Positions 25,581 through 33,766 of a stretch of DNA of 64,000 nt are shown here, in pieces (position 1 is the first letter of the stretch; every line of letters starts with the position of its first letter). The translations under genes and the position numbers were made by a program. Origin of the DNA: CALESS01 sp041741455 (GTDB lineage Bacteria > Chloroflexota > Anaerolineae > Anaerolineales > Anaerolineaceae); the NCBI GenBank assembly GCA_041741455.1, contig JBGSJZ010000055.1:5124-69123 (forward strand). The letters run 5' to 3'. The notes under the pieces were generated by a model. The model was not told where the DNA came from. It did no database searches and saw only the letters and a list, made by a program, of their open reading frames with translations.

Positions 25581-26486
25581 ATGCGATATCTGGTGATCCG
25601 CACTGAAAAATTGACCAAAACCTTCCGCCGCCAGGTCGGGGTGGAAGATATTATGCTGGAAGTTGAGCCCGGCGAGGTGTTCGGCGTGCTCGGCCCGCAG
25701 GATGCCGGCAAGACGACTCTGGTGCGCTTGCTGCTGGATTTCGTCCGTCCGACCTCCGGGCGGGCGCTGGTGCTGGGCATGGATGCCCATAAACACCCGG
25801 TGGAAATCCGCAAACGGATCGGGTTTTTACCCGCTCGCTTTTCTGTTTATCCATTGATGACCGCTGAAGGCATGCTGCGCTACCTGGCCGGCCTGCGCCC
25901 CGGGGTGGACTGGCAGGATGCCATCCGCCTGGCTGACGAGTTTGAGTTGGATCTCTCGCGGCGGCTGCTGAATGCCAGTGCCCTGGAGCGCCAGAAGCTG
26001 GGCCTGGTGCAGGCCTTCATGGGCAAACCGGACCTGCTGATCCTGGATGACCCGGCGCAAAACCTGGATAAGTCTACCCTGAATACTTTCTTCCGGCTGG
26101 TGGCCCACGCTCGCAGCGAGGGCCAGGCGGTGTTTTACACCTCCGACAGCGTGGCCGAGATGGAACGGGCCTGCGACCGGGTAGCGATCCTCAACGATGG
26201 CCGGGTGGTGACGGTTGAGCGCGGTGTGCACCTGCGCGGTCACTCGCTGCGCCAGGTGGAAATGCGCTTTGCCTGCCCGGTGGGGCTGGAATTGTTCCGG
26301 GGTCTATCGAACCTGGAGGAGCTGAAGGTGGAGGACAACCTGGTGCATTGCCTGGTGCGCGGCAATCCCGAGCCGCTAATCCGGCTGGCCAGCCAATTAC
26401 CGGTGGCCGACTTTATCTGCCAGCACCTGAGCCTGGAAGAGACCTTCCGGCGCTGTTATGGGGTGACAGCCCATGCCGCACTCTAG
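25581..26486 (+). CDS. ABC-2-type transporter ATPase with degenerate motifs
   Basis: 301 residues. Walker A is intact (GPQDAGKT, 38-45), but several catalytic features are altered: the signature region is NASALERQKLGL instead of LSGGQ, Walker B ends in Asp156-Asp157 (LILDDPAQNLD) where a catalytic Glu is expected, and the H-loop is TSD (Ser188) where a His is expected. It resembles ABC-2/NatA ATPases in length and in the C-terminal beta domain. Start at ATG 25581 after AAAGGAGG; an in-frame TTG lies at 25575. It overlaps the permease gene by 14 bp. It may be a slow or regulatory ATPase. Confidence 0.9.
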   Translation: MRYLVIRTEKLTKTFRRQVGVEDIMLEVEPGEVFGVLGPQDAGKTTLVRLLLDFVRPTSGRALVLGMDAHKHPVEIRKRIGFLPARFSVYPLMTAEGMLRYLAGLRPGVDWQDAIRLADEFELDLSRRLLNASALERQKLGLVQAFMGKPDLLILDDPAQNLDKSTLNTFFRLVAHARSEGQAVFYTSDSVAEMERACDRVAILNDGRVVTVERGVHLRGHSLRQVEMRFACPVGLELFRGLSNLEELKVEDNLVHCLVRGNPEPLIRLASQLPVADFICQHLSLEETFRRCYGVTAHAAL

Positions 26487-27249
26487 CCTGTTGCGGCAAA
26501 CCTTAAGTGATTTCCGCCGCCCGGCCCGTTGGTGGGGGCTAGGTTGGTTTTTGTTTGGCTGGCTGTTGTTGATATTTCTGCCAGGTCTCCGCCTGTCTGG
26601 GCCGGCCTGGCTGGTGGATTGGCTGGGATTGCTGGCCGGGGGGGAGATGCCTTCCTCCGATCATCTGCTGGCAGGTTTGGGGTTGGGTGTGCTACTGCCA
26701 GTGGGTCTGGGAATTCAGGCTGCCTGGCTGGGCAGCCAGTTGCTGACGGCTGAGCGGGAGGGCGGAACGCTGGGACTGCTGCTGGCTTCGCCCATGCCGC
26801 GCAGCCGCCTGTTGGATGCTAAAATTGCAGCCTTCCTGTTGCTGCTCGGTTTGCAGGGGCTGGGAATGGGCCTGCTCTTCGAGTTGTGCAACCTGGCTCT
26901 CGGCCTGGGCTTGCCCTTTGGCCGTCTTTGGATCTCAGTTTTGCATGGTTTGCTGCTGGGGCTGCTGGTGGGCGGGGTCAGTCTGCTGACTTCAGCCTGG
27001 GGCGCTGGTCGACGCTGGGCTTTCGCCTGGGGTTTGATCAGCCTGTTGGTGATCGTACTCCACAATCTATTGGCCAGTCTGTTCCGGATGAACTGGTTGG
27101 AAGTGACCTCTCTGCTACAGGCAGCGGCCAATGGTGGGATTCTACAACTGCAGCCGCTGGGCTGGCACACAACCGTGCTGGCAGGCGGAGTGGTGTGCCT
27201 GCTATGGCTTGCCCGTAGCGCTTTTTCCACCCGGGATTTGGAGATTTAA
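26473..27249 (+). CDS. ABC-2-type transporter permease
   Basis: 258 residues with six predicted helices (about 20-40, 70-95, 105-130, 145-170, 178-200 and 225-250) and the EREGGTLGLLLASPMPRSRLL cytosolic segment seen in ABC-2 permeases, here written in part as EREGGTLGLLL. It partners the overlapping degenerate ATPase. Substrate unknown. Confidence 0.85.
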   Translation: MPHSSLLRQTLSDFRRPARWWGLGWFLFGWLLLIFLPGLRLSGPAWLVDWLGLLAGGEMPSSDHLLAGLGLGVLLPVGLGIQAAWLGSQLLTAEREGGTLGLLLASPMPRSRLLDAKIAAFLLLLGLQGLGMGLLFELCNLALGLGLPFGRLWISVLHGLLLGLLVGGVSLLTSAWGAGRRWAFAWGLISLLVIVLHNLLASLFRMNWLEVTSLLQAAANGGILQLQPLGWHTTVLAGGVVCLLWLARSAFSTRDLEI

Positions 27250-27252
27250 TCA

Positions 27253-27309
27253 GCGACTTACGTCGCCACTACAAGAAGGGGGAAGGTTGTAGTCACGACA
27301 GCAGTCGTG
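27253..27309. repeat. Paired inverted palindromes (REP/BIME-like)
   Basis: Two short palindromes, GCGAC-TTAC-GTCGC (27253-27266) and CACGAC-AGCA-GTCGTG (27294-27309), face each other across ACTACAA (27268-27274) and TTGTAGT (27287-27293), giving one large stem-loop between convergent genes. The right palindrome matches the core of the element at 11018-11056 at 13 of 14 positions. Confidence 0.7.
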
Positions 27310-27347
27310 GGCTTTGATTGGATTTCACCGATGTTACAAGCTAGCAG

Positions 27348-28190
27348 CTACTCTGTCCAACTCTCGGGAGGCATCCATCCATTGTTATCCAGTTCCGCCC
27401 ATAGTGCCTCGGGGTTGGCATCGAAGGCAGCAGTACAGGCGGCCAGGCTGTCCACTCGTTCCAAAACCTCGGTCGGGGGATTATCCTCCAATGACGCCCC
27501 CATACCCTCCCAGAAATCCCACGGCAGGATCTCGAATTTGCGCAGGGACAGCGCATCCCGAATTAAATCACCGGCGATGAAGTTCCAGCCGTGCATGTCG
27601 AAGATGCCGAAGTCTGCCGGGTTGGCCCCGCCCGTCCGACACAATTGCCAGGCTTGACCACCGGTTACAAAAGCACCAGCCGGTAGGTTGAGCGTGTCGA
27701 AGTTGATACCAAGCACCTCGCACTGCAGGACGTCCAATTGGGCATCCACCATGCGCCAACATTCGCCATCCCAGACCTCGGCCACCCAGTGATCCTCGTA
27801 GTGGCCGGGAACAAAATACGTACCGAATCCACAGCGGGCGCGGGCTGGCCAGCCCTGTGCCCGCAGAAAACTGATCAGCATCAGGGTGAAATCCCGGCAA
27901 TTACCCACCAACTTGCGTTCCAGTGGGCGGGGCTGATTCAGTGGGGCCGGGTCCAACTCCAGTAGGCGGGTGAGTTTGTGTCGCAGTGGCCGGATCTGTA
28001 CCTCAGCCTGGCGGGTATCATCCAGTTCCAGGCCATAGCGTTTGGCCCAGAAGACGTGCACCATCAACCCCTGGACGACTTTGACCAATTCCGGCAGTTC
28101 GGTCGGCAGTTGGGTAACCAATGGTGCAAAATCTCCAAAATCACTCATTGGTGCAGGGCTGGAGAAATAAGAAGGCAGATGGGTGACCAT
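27348..28190 (-). CDS. Transglutaminase-like domain protein
   Basis: 280-residue cytosolic protein with a transglutaminase/protease-like core. The likely triad is Cys98 (GNCRDFTLML), His134 (YEDHWVAEVW) and Asp149 (WRMVDAQLD). No signal peptide or membrane helix is seen. Proteins of this kind act as cysteine peptidases, deamidases or cross-linkers; the substrate cannot be read from the sequence. ATG at 28190 has GGAG 6 bp upstream. It is divergent from the TetR-SDR operon. Confidence 0.85.
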   Translation of the reverse strand: MVTHLPSYFSSPAPMSDFGDFAPLVTQLPTELPELVKVVQGLMVHVFWAKRYGLELDDTRQAEVQIRPLRHKLTRLLELDPAPLNQPRPLERKLVGNCRDFTLMLISFLRAQGWPARARCGFGTYFVPGHYEDHWVAEVWDGECWRMVDAQLDVLQCEVLGINFDTLNLPAGAFVTGGQAWQLCRTGGANPADFGIFDMHGWNFIAGDLIRDALSLRKFEILPWDFWEGMGASLEDNPPTEVLERVDSLAACTAAFDANPEALWAELDNNGWMPPESWTE

Positions 28191-28279
28191 AATAACTCCT
28201 GGAGAATATTGTTTTTGAAGAGAGGGTATCCAACCAGACTTGCTTCAGGGTTTTCTCCATTATACTTATTTCCAGCGAA

Positions 28280-28308
28280 TTGACATCCACCTTGAAAAAG
28301 AATATAAT
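28280..28308 (+). promoter_or_regulatory. Consensus promoter of the TetR-SDR operon
   Basis: TTGACA at 28280-28285 and TATAAT at 28303-28308, both perfect, 17 bp apart. An operator lies directly downstream over the predicted start point. Confidence 0.92.
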
Positions 28309-28311
28309 AAA

Positions 28312-28325
28312 ACCGACTGGTCGGT
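28312..28325. promoter_or_regulatory. TetR-type operator
   Basis: ACCGAC-TG-GTCGGT is a perfect 6+2+6 palindrome covering the predicted transcription start of the regulator gene. This is the usual arrangement for autorepression by a TetR protein. Confidence 0.85.
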
Positions 28326-28344
28326 ATGTTTTGGAGGAACCCTG

Positions 28345-28929
28345 ATGCAACAACGCAGTGAAGAAACCCGCAATCGCATTCTACAATCCGCCGTCGATTG
28401 TTTTTCCAACCACGGCTACGACGTCAGCAGCGTGGCTGAAATTTGCACTGCCGCGGGCGTCAGCAAGGGAGCGTTTTACCACCACTTCCCGACCAAACAA
28501 ACCGTCTTTTTGGCCCTGATGCAGAGTTGGTTGGGAGGGGTGGATGAGCAACTGCGGGCTGTGATGGATATGGCGGAGGATGTCCCGACCGGCTTTTCCC
28601 AGATGTCCCAACTGTTCGGGGAGGTCTTCACGGCTGCAGGCGGGCACCTGCCGATGTTCCTCGAATTCTGGACGCAATCGATGCGTGACCCGGCAGTCTG
28701 GGAAGTGGTGATTGCCCCTTATCGGAATTACCAGGATCTGTTTGCGGAATTTATCCAGCGAGGGGTTAATGAAGGTTCACTGCGGCCAATGGATCCCCAG
28801 ATGGGGGCCCGCTGGTTGCTGGCCATGGCCATGGGTTTGCTGTTGCAGGGCCTGGTGGAGCCGAATGAACAACGCAGTGAAAACGCCCAAAAAGGCATCC
28901 TGTTGCTGGTTGAAGGAATGAAGGCATAG
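28345..28929 (+). CDS. TetR-family repressor
   Basis: 194 residues. The DNA-binding part is canonical: ETRNRILQSAVDCFSNHGYD, then SSVAEICTAAGVSKGAFYHHF (written in part: AAGVSKGAFYHHF). The remainder is the helical ligand-binding and dimer region. ATG at 28345 follows GGAGGAACC. The operator at 28312-28325 lies between promoter and gene, so it most likely represses itself and the SDR gene 4 bp downstream. Ligand unknown. Confidence 0.95.
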   Translation: MQQRSEETRNRILQSAVDCFSNHGYDVSSVAEICTAAGVSKGAFYHHFPTKQTVFLALMQSWLGGVDEQLRAVMDMAEDVPTGFSQMSQLFGEVFTAAGGHLPMFLEFWTQSMRDPAVWEVVIAPYRNYQDLFAEFIQRGVNEGSLRPMDPQMGARWLLAMAMGLLLQGLVEPNEQRSENAQKGILLLVEGMKA

Positions 28930-28933
28930 TCAA

Positions 28934-29731
28934 ATGAAAATAAACCCCTGGTCGGGTAAGTTGGCTTTGATTACCGGTGCTTCCAGCGGCATCGGTGCTG
29001 CCACAGCCCGCTTGCTGGCCCGGCGCGGGTTACGGATTTTGCTAACGGCCCGCCGGCTGGAGCGTCTGCAGACTTTGGCGGATGAAATTCAGGCTGCCGG
29101 CGGTTCAGCCGAAGTCATGGTGGCTGACCTGGAACAATCCCAGGAGCGGGCTCAGCTAGCGGATGTGGTTTTGCAGCGCTTTGGCTGCCCGGATGTGTTG
29201 GTCAACAATGCCGGTATCGGCTGGTATGGGTACTACGCGGATATGCCGCCGGATTTGGCGCACCGCTTGTTGGAGATAAACGTCACGGCGGTGATGGATT
29301 TGACCCGCCAATTCCTGCCAGCCATGCGCCAGCGGCGCTCCGGGGCGATCATCAACATCAGCTCAATCGCCGGCAGCATCCCCAGCCAGGGGATCGCCAT
29401 TTATGCCGGTACCAAGGCCTTCCTCAACGCTTTTACCACCTCCCTGCATCGCGAAATGCGTCGCAGTGGTGTTACAATCAGCTTATTGCAGCCGGGCCCG
29501 GTGCTGACTGAGTTCTTTGAGCTGGCTGCCAGCCAGAAAAATGGCCGCCGAGTACCCGCCGAAGGCCTGGCCATCCCAGCCGAACGGGTGGCTGGGGCGG
29601 TTTGGTCACTCTTGCACCGGCCGCGCAGCCAGGCCTATGTGCCCTGGTTCACCCGCCTGACGCCCTGGGTCAGCCTGTTGTTTGCCGGCGTGATGGACTG
29701 GCTGGGTCCCATGCTGTTGCGTCGTAACTGA
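28934..29731 (+). CDS. Short-chain dehydrogenase/reductase
   Basis: 265-residue classical SDR: nucleotide-binding TGASSGIG (about 14-21), NNAGIG (about 91-96), catalytic Ser in NISSIAGS, and the YAGTK motif (Tyr and Lys four apart). The C-terminal 40 residues are hydrophobic (WVSLLFAGVMDWLGPML), suggesting membrane contact. Likely acts on a lipid or hydrophobic ketone/alcohol; the TetR gene upstream implies induction by such a compound. Substrate unknown. Confidence 0.93.
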   Translation: MKINPWSGKLALITGASSGIGAATARLLARRGLRILLTARRLERLQTLADEIQAAGGSAEVMVADLEQSQERAQLADVVLQRFGCPDVLVNNAGIGWYGYYADMPPDLAHRLLEINVTAVMDLTRQFLPAMRQRRSGAIINISSIAGSIPSQGIAIYAGTKAFLNAFTTSLHREMRRSGVTISLLQPGPVLTEFFELAASQKNGRRVPAEGLAIPAERVAGAVWSLLHRPRSQAYVPWFTRLTPWVSLLFAGVMDWLGPMLLRRN

Positions 29732-29765
29732 TCCCCCTGCATTTTATTGGCAGGGACTTAACGAG

Positions 29766-30299
29766 GTGAATTTGCTCCCTGCCGAACCGATCCCCACGCC
29801 TTTCTCCGAATGTTACTGGGTGCTGCCCGGCCGTTTCCTGGCTGGCGAATTCCCGGGCGCCCGTCGTTCCGGCAATCCCTCGCCGCGCATCACGGCCCTG
29901 CTGGAGACGGGTATCACCCGTTTCATTGACCTGACCCGTGAAGGTGAATTGCCGGATTATGAGGATGCCCTGCGGGATGAATCCTACCGCTTTCACCCGG
30001 TAGTGCACCGGCATTCTCCGATCGGTGATTTTGGCCTGCCCACGTTTTCCCAGATGAAAAACCTGTTGGATGAAATCGACCAGGCCCTGGCAGCCGGGGA
30101 GAAAGTGTACCTGCATTGCCAGGCGGGCATTGGCCGCACCGGCACGGTGGTGGGCTGCTACCTGGTGCGTCATGGCCAGGCCGGCCAGGCCGCCCTGCTG
30201 CACCTGAACGAACTGCGGCACCGGCTGCCCTTCCCCTTTCCCTCGCCCGAGACCGAGGCTCAACGCCAATTTGTGTTGAACTGGCAGCCAAACGATTAA
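29766..30299 (+). CDS. Dual-specificity-like protein phosphatase
   Basis: 177 residues with the Cys-phosphatase loop HCQAGIGRTG (Cys118, Arg124) and a possible general acid Asp88 (SPIGDFGLP). The preceding FIDLTREGELPDYE segment matches the DSP/PTP fold. No signal peptide. The start is uncertain: GTG at 29766 is the earliest plausible codon, with only a weak GAG upstream. A weak hairpin (CCCTGC/GCAGGG, 29735-29755) separates it from the SDR gene. Targets may be phosphoproteins or phosphosugars. Confidence 0.88.
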   Translation: MNLLPAEPIPTPFSECYWVLPGRFLAGEFPGARRSGNPSPRITALLETGITRFIDLTREGELPDYEDALRDESYRFHPVVHRHSPIGDFGLPTFSQMKNLLDEIDQALAAGEKVYLHCQAGIGRTGTVVGCYLVRHGQAGQAALLHLNELRHRLPFPFPSPETEAQRQFVLNWQPND

Positions 30300-30348
30300 T
30301 CGGGCGGCAGTTTTTACTCAACCGCTGCGATGTTCGAGAGGAGTGAAC

Positions 30349-30972
30349 ATGAAAAAGACCATCCTGTTGGTTATATTGCTCAGCCTGCTGGCCGCCTGCA
30401 ACCGGGCACCGGCTGCTACCCCGGTGACGACACAACCCCCGGAACCGTACCCGGCTGAGGCCACGGAAGGCGGATTATTGTATATCCCCCAGGCTTCCGG
30501 CGGCGCCACCCAGGAGGCCTACCCATCCGCGAGCGGAACCGTGGAACCGACTGCCCTGCTCATCACCAGCGGGGTGGCAAAGATTTACCTGATCGCACTG
30601 GAAGACAAGGGCGCTTCCGGTAAACTGATTGGCTGCGACGACTCGGTGGTGCCGGTGGAGATCATGGTGGATCCGGGCGCAGATGCCCTGCGGGCTGCCC
30701 TGGAAATTTTGCTCGGTCTGAAGGATCAATACTACGGCCAATCCGGCCTGTATAATGCCCTCTACCAATCCAACTTGCAGATCGACAAAATCGAAATCGA
30801 GCCGAATGAGCTCAAGGTGGAGCTGGTTGGCACGGTCATGCTTGGCGGAGTGTGTGACAATCCGCGCTTTAGCGCCCAGTTGACCGAGACGGTGGCCCAG
30901 TTTGCCGAAGGCCGGGAAGTCAAGATTGAGATCAACGACGAGTCGTTGGATGAATTTCTCTCACAACAATGA
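30349..30972 (+). CDS. GerMN-domain lipoprotein
   Basis: 207 residues: signal peptide with lipobox LLAAC (Cys17), a Thr/Pro-rich linker to about 65, and a C-terminal GerMN-like domain (about 75-200: GCDDSVVPVEIMVDP, ALRAALEILLGLKDQY, LYNALYQSNLQIDKI). GerMN domains occur in spore germination proteins but also in many envelope proteins of non-spore-formers; nothing here indicates sporulation. AGGAG precedes ATG 30349, which is preferred over GTG 30343. The stop overlaps the next start (ATGA). Confidence 0.85.
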   Translation: MKKTILLVILLSLLAACNRAPAATPVTTQPPEPYPAEATEGGLLYIPQASGGATQEAYPSASGTVEPTALLITSGVAKIYLIALEDKGASGKLIGCDDSVVPVEIMVDPGADALRAALEILLGLKDQYYGQSGLYNALYQSNLQIDKIEIEPNELKVELVGTVMLGGVCDNPRFSAQLTETVAQFAEGREVKIEINDESLDEFLSQQ

Positions 30973-31451
30973 GCACGCCTGATCTTTCCCCGGCGGCTCA
31001 ACGCGTCCAGGCTGCCCTGCAGGCCCTTCGTTTGGAATGCCAGGTGGTGGAGTTGCCCGCTTCTACCCGCACTGCCCCGGAAGCTGCGGCGGCGGTGGGT
31101 TGCAGCGTCGGGCAGATCGTAAAATCCCTGATCTTCCGGGGTAAGGAAAGCGGGAAGGCGGTGCTGGCCCTGGTCAGCGGCGCCAACCGGGTCAATGAGG
31201 GTACCCTGTCGGGACTGCTGGGGGAACCAGTGGGCAAGGCGGAGGCGGATTTTGTACGCGAGCAGACCGGCTACGCCATCGGCGGGGTGCCGCCGCTGGG
31301 TCACCTGCACCCAATTTTGACCTTCATCGATGAAGACTTGCTGCAATATGAGGAAATCTGGGCGGCCGCCGGCACCCCCAATGCCGTCTTTCGCCTGCCT
31401 TCGGCTGACCTGCCGCGCATGACAGGCGGCCAGGTGGTGCAGGTAACTTAA
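30969..31451 (+). CDS. YbaK/EbsC-family aminoacyl-tRNA deacylase
   Basis: 160 residues with the YbaK/ProX fold: LVSGANRVN, IVKSLIFRG (with the family Lys) and the GYAIGGVPPLGH glycine-proline loop. Such proteins remove a wrong amino acid from charged tRNA (for example Cys from tRNA-Pro). Start ATG overlaps the stop of the GerMN gene by 4 bp, implying coupled translation. Confidence 0.93.
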   Translation: MSTPDLSPAAQRVQAALQALRLECQVVELPASTRTAPEAAAAVGCSVGQIVKSLIFRGKESGKAVLALVSGANRVNEGTLSGLLGEPVGKAEADFVREQTGYAIGGVPPLGHLHPILTFIDEDLLQYEEIWAAAGTPNAVFRLPSADLPRMTGGQVVQVT

Positions 31452-31486
31452 CAAAGGGCAGCCCCAAGCATTAAGAGGAAACACCC

Positions 31487-32278
31487 ATGAAGTTATCAAA
31501 CCTCAAGCAAGTTGACGCCCAAGGACTGGGCTTCTTGCTGGGATACAGCGCCCTGGCTGCTCTTCTCAATTACCTGACCACAATCCAACCAACATCCGCC
31601 AGTCAAGAAACACGCCCCTGGATCCTCGGGATCGGTTGGGCCTTGATTGTTTTATTCTATCTTCCCATCTATGGAGCATTCATCTATAGTATCCGCAAAT
31701 GGAATTGGTCGCTGGATGAGTGGGGATTTGGCTTGAAAGGCCGAAATTGGCTGTCCATTGGCCTTGCGCTCCTGGCTTTGCTCTTTGTCTGGCTGCCCTT
31801 GCCACCTATCGAATTGGGCAGCCTGCGGATCGGGGATCTTGGCATTCTTCGAGAAATGTTTGCTCAGGCGGGTTTTTCTATGCAGCTTTTTGGAGGTTAT
31901 GCCAGAGTTGCCGAGGAGTTGCTGTTCCGGGGTTTTGCCCTGATCCTCTTCCGGCGGATTTTCTCGCATTCTCGCCACAGTTGGCTTTGGGCGATACTTC
32001 TATCTTCTGCCCTCTTTGCACTGGTGCATACCCATAGAGTCACACAGATGATCCAGTTGTTCCTGGGGGCTGCCATTCCTTTGGCAGCTTTCACTCTCTG
32101 GACGCGTTCCATCAGCACGGCATTCATCTTGCATGCGATAGCTGGCGGTGGACCCGTCGGAGGCCTGCTGGCCGTAATATTTTTCTTCGGACCGGCTTTT
32201 TACAACGACAGAAAGAAGCAGGATCGATCCAGCAAAACTGGTCTGGAAGGGATTGGGTCTGAACCTGCCGATGAGTGA
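31487..32278 (+). CDS. CPBP-family intramembrane metalloprotease
   Basis: 263-residue polytopic protein with about seven helices. The three ABI/CPBP motifs are present: EELLFRG (Glu143, Glu144, Arg148), FALVH (His181) and the third His216 in TAFILHAIAGG. The family includes Rce1-like proteases and immunity proteins. The gene stands alone, 35 bp after the deacylase gene. Substrate unknown. Confidence 0.92.
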   Translation: MKLSNLKQVDAQGLGFLLGYSALAALLNYLTTIQPTSASQETRPWILGIGWALIVLFYLPIYGAFIYSIRKWNWSLDEWGFGLKGRNWLSIGLALLALLFVWLPLPPIELGSLRIGDLGILREMFAQAGFSMQLFGGYARVAEELLFRGFALILFRRIFSHSRHSWLWAILLSSALFALVHTHRVTQMIQLFLGAAIPLAAFTLWTRSISTAFILHAIAGGGPVGGLLAVIFFFGPAFYNDRKKQDRSSKTGLEGIGSEPADE

Positions 32279-32328
32279 ATATGATATCTACAAAAACTGG
32301 GTGAAATTTCGTTTCGGAGTCTTTGCAC

Positions 32329-33720
32329 TTACGGCACGTACGGTTCCAGGTAGTACTCCGTCCCATCGCCTTCGGCCGTCCAGCCGGTGATGGAGTCACT
32401 CTCCACCTTCCAGAAGACCAGGCCACTGGCGCAAACCGGACCTTCCAGGACTTTGAGAATAGTCCCGGCATACACCTCACCGATCACATTTTCCGCTCGC
32501 ACCGGTTCCGAGCGCACCCGGTTGGGGGGATCCGTCGGTGCACCCATCACTTTGGCCTGCCCGCCGGCTGTCAGGCGGGTCCAGCCGTTGGTGCAATCTT
32601 CCAATGCCACCGGAGCTTCTTCGGTGGGTTCGACTGGCATCAGGATGGGATACCAGGCTGGAGCAAAATAGTTACCGCCTGCCAGGTTTTTAATCTCTCC
32701 GGTTTGGATGTTGACGATGTAAAGCCCCATTCCACCATCCTTGGGTGCATATCGCATGGCGATATATTTACTATCTGGCGACCAGGAAACATAGTTTGAG
32801 ACATCGCTTCCCTCGCCGGTCAGGGCGCGCAGCCAGGTACCATCGGCGTTCATCAGGTAGAGATACCGGCTATCATAATAACTGAGCGAGCGGATAAAGG
32901 CGATGGTTTTGCCATCCGGTGACCAGGCCGGGGCCTGGTTGACGGCATTATGAGTCAGGGCTTTGAGTTCGCTGCCGTCATCTCTCATAATGTAAATCTG
33001 GTCTTTCTTGGAGAAAGCGATGTACTGGCTGTCTGGCGACCAACTGGGGTTATTGCAAAATGTTTCACATTCGACCAGGATATTTTTGCCGGTTCCATCC
33101 GGCCGGATCACCCCCACTTCCTGGGTGTTTTTATCCTTCGCCAGGTAGGTAAAGACAATCCATTGGCCGTTTGGCGACCAGGTTGGATCGATTTCAAAGG
33201 CATCGTCGGTCTGGGTGATGTTGACGGCGGTTTTACTGTCCACCGAGAGGATGTAAATATCATCATAGTTTGTTTTGTTGAAGGCTATATATTGTCCATC
33301 CGGCGACCAGGATAAATGGTAATCAATATCCGTGCTGGAGCCGTAGTCTGAAAAAAGGGTCTGTTTGGTGGAGCCATCCAGGTTCAGCACGGTGATTTCA
33401 TGGTCTGATCCGTCGTAGACGGCAGCGATGGGTCCCAGGCCGGGATAAGGTTGAGGAACAGCGGTTGGTTTGGGGGCGGTGGTGCTGGTTGCGCGCGGTG
33501 CCTGGGTGCGGGTGGGTTGGGTATTCAGGGTGGAGGTTGGGACGCTGGCCTGCTCCTGTGTGGGAGCCAGGGTGCGGGTGACTGTCGGTTTGGGCGCCTG
33601 CGTGTTCGTTGGCATGGAGGTTGGGACTGCGGTGGAGGTGCTGGTTGGCGTGGATTTAGGACCGCAGGAAACCAGGAGGATCGAAATCAATACTAGATAG
33701 ATGATCTTTTTTGCTGTCAT
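32329..33720 (-). CDS. TolB-like beta-propeller lipoprotein with SH3-like C-terminus
   Basis: 463 residues: signal peptide with lipobox LLVSC, a Thr/Pro-rich linker to about 90, five to six propeller blades marked by WSPDGQYIAF-type repeats (about 130-370), and an SH3-like C-terminal domain of about 90 residues with four Cys/Trp-rich motifs (CTNGWTRLTAGGQAKVMG). The C-terminal domain and its DNA are almost identical to the gene upstream on the same strand, so the pair is a duplication. ATG at 33720 follows GAGGTG. Surface-exposed by lipid anchor; ligand unknown. Confidence 0.9.
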   Translation of the reverse strand: MTAKKIIYLVLISILLVSCGPKSTPTSTSTAVPTSMPTNTQAPKPTVTRTLAPTQEQASVPTSTLNTQPTRTQAPRATSTTAPKPTAVPQPYPGLGPIAAVYDGSDHEITVLNLDGSTKQTLFSDYGSSTDIDYHLSWSPDGQYIAFNKTNYDDIYILSVDSKTAVNITQTDDAFEIDPTWSPNGQWIVFTYLAKDKNTQEVGVIRPDGTGKNILVECETFCNNPSWSPDSQYIAFSKKDQIYIMRDDGSELKALTHNAVNQAPAWSPDGKTIAFIRSLSYYDSRYLYLMNADGTWLRALTGEGSDVSNYVSWSPDSKYIAMRYAPKDGGMGLYIVNIQTGEIKNLAGGNYFAPAWYPILMPVEPTEEAPVALEDCTNGWTRLTAGGQAKVMGAPTDPPNRVRSEPVRAENVIGEVYAGTILKVLEGPVCASGLVFWKVESDSITGWTAEGDGTEYYLEPYVP

Positions 33721-33766
33721 AAGCACCTCAATGATAGAGAAAAATATAGATCCAGTCCATTATATA

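Noticed and set aside
29735..29755. Terminator between SDR and phosphatase genes
   Set aside because: Only a 6-bp hairpin with no T run; the genes may be cotranscribed.
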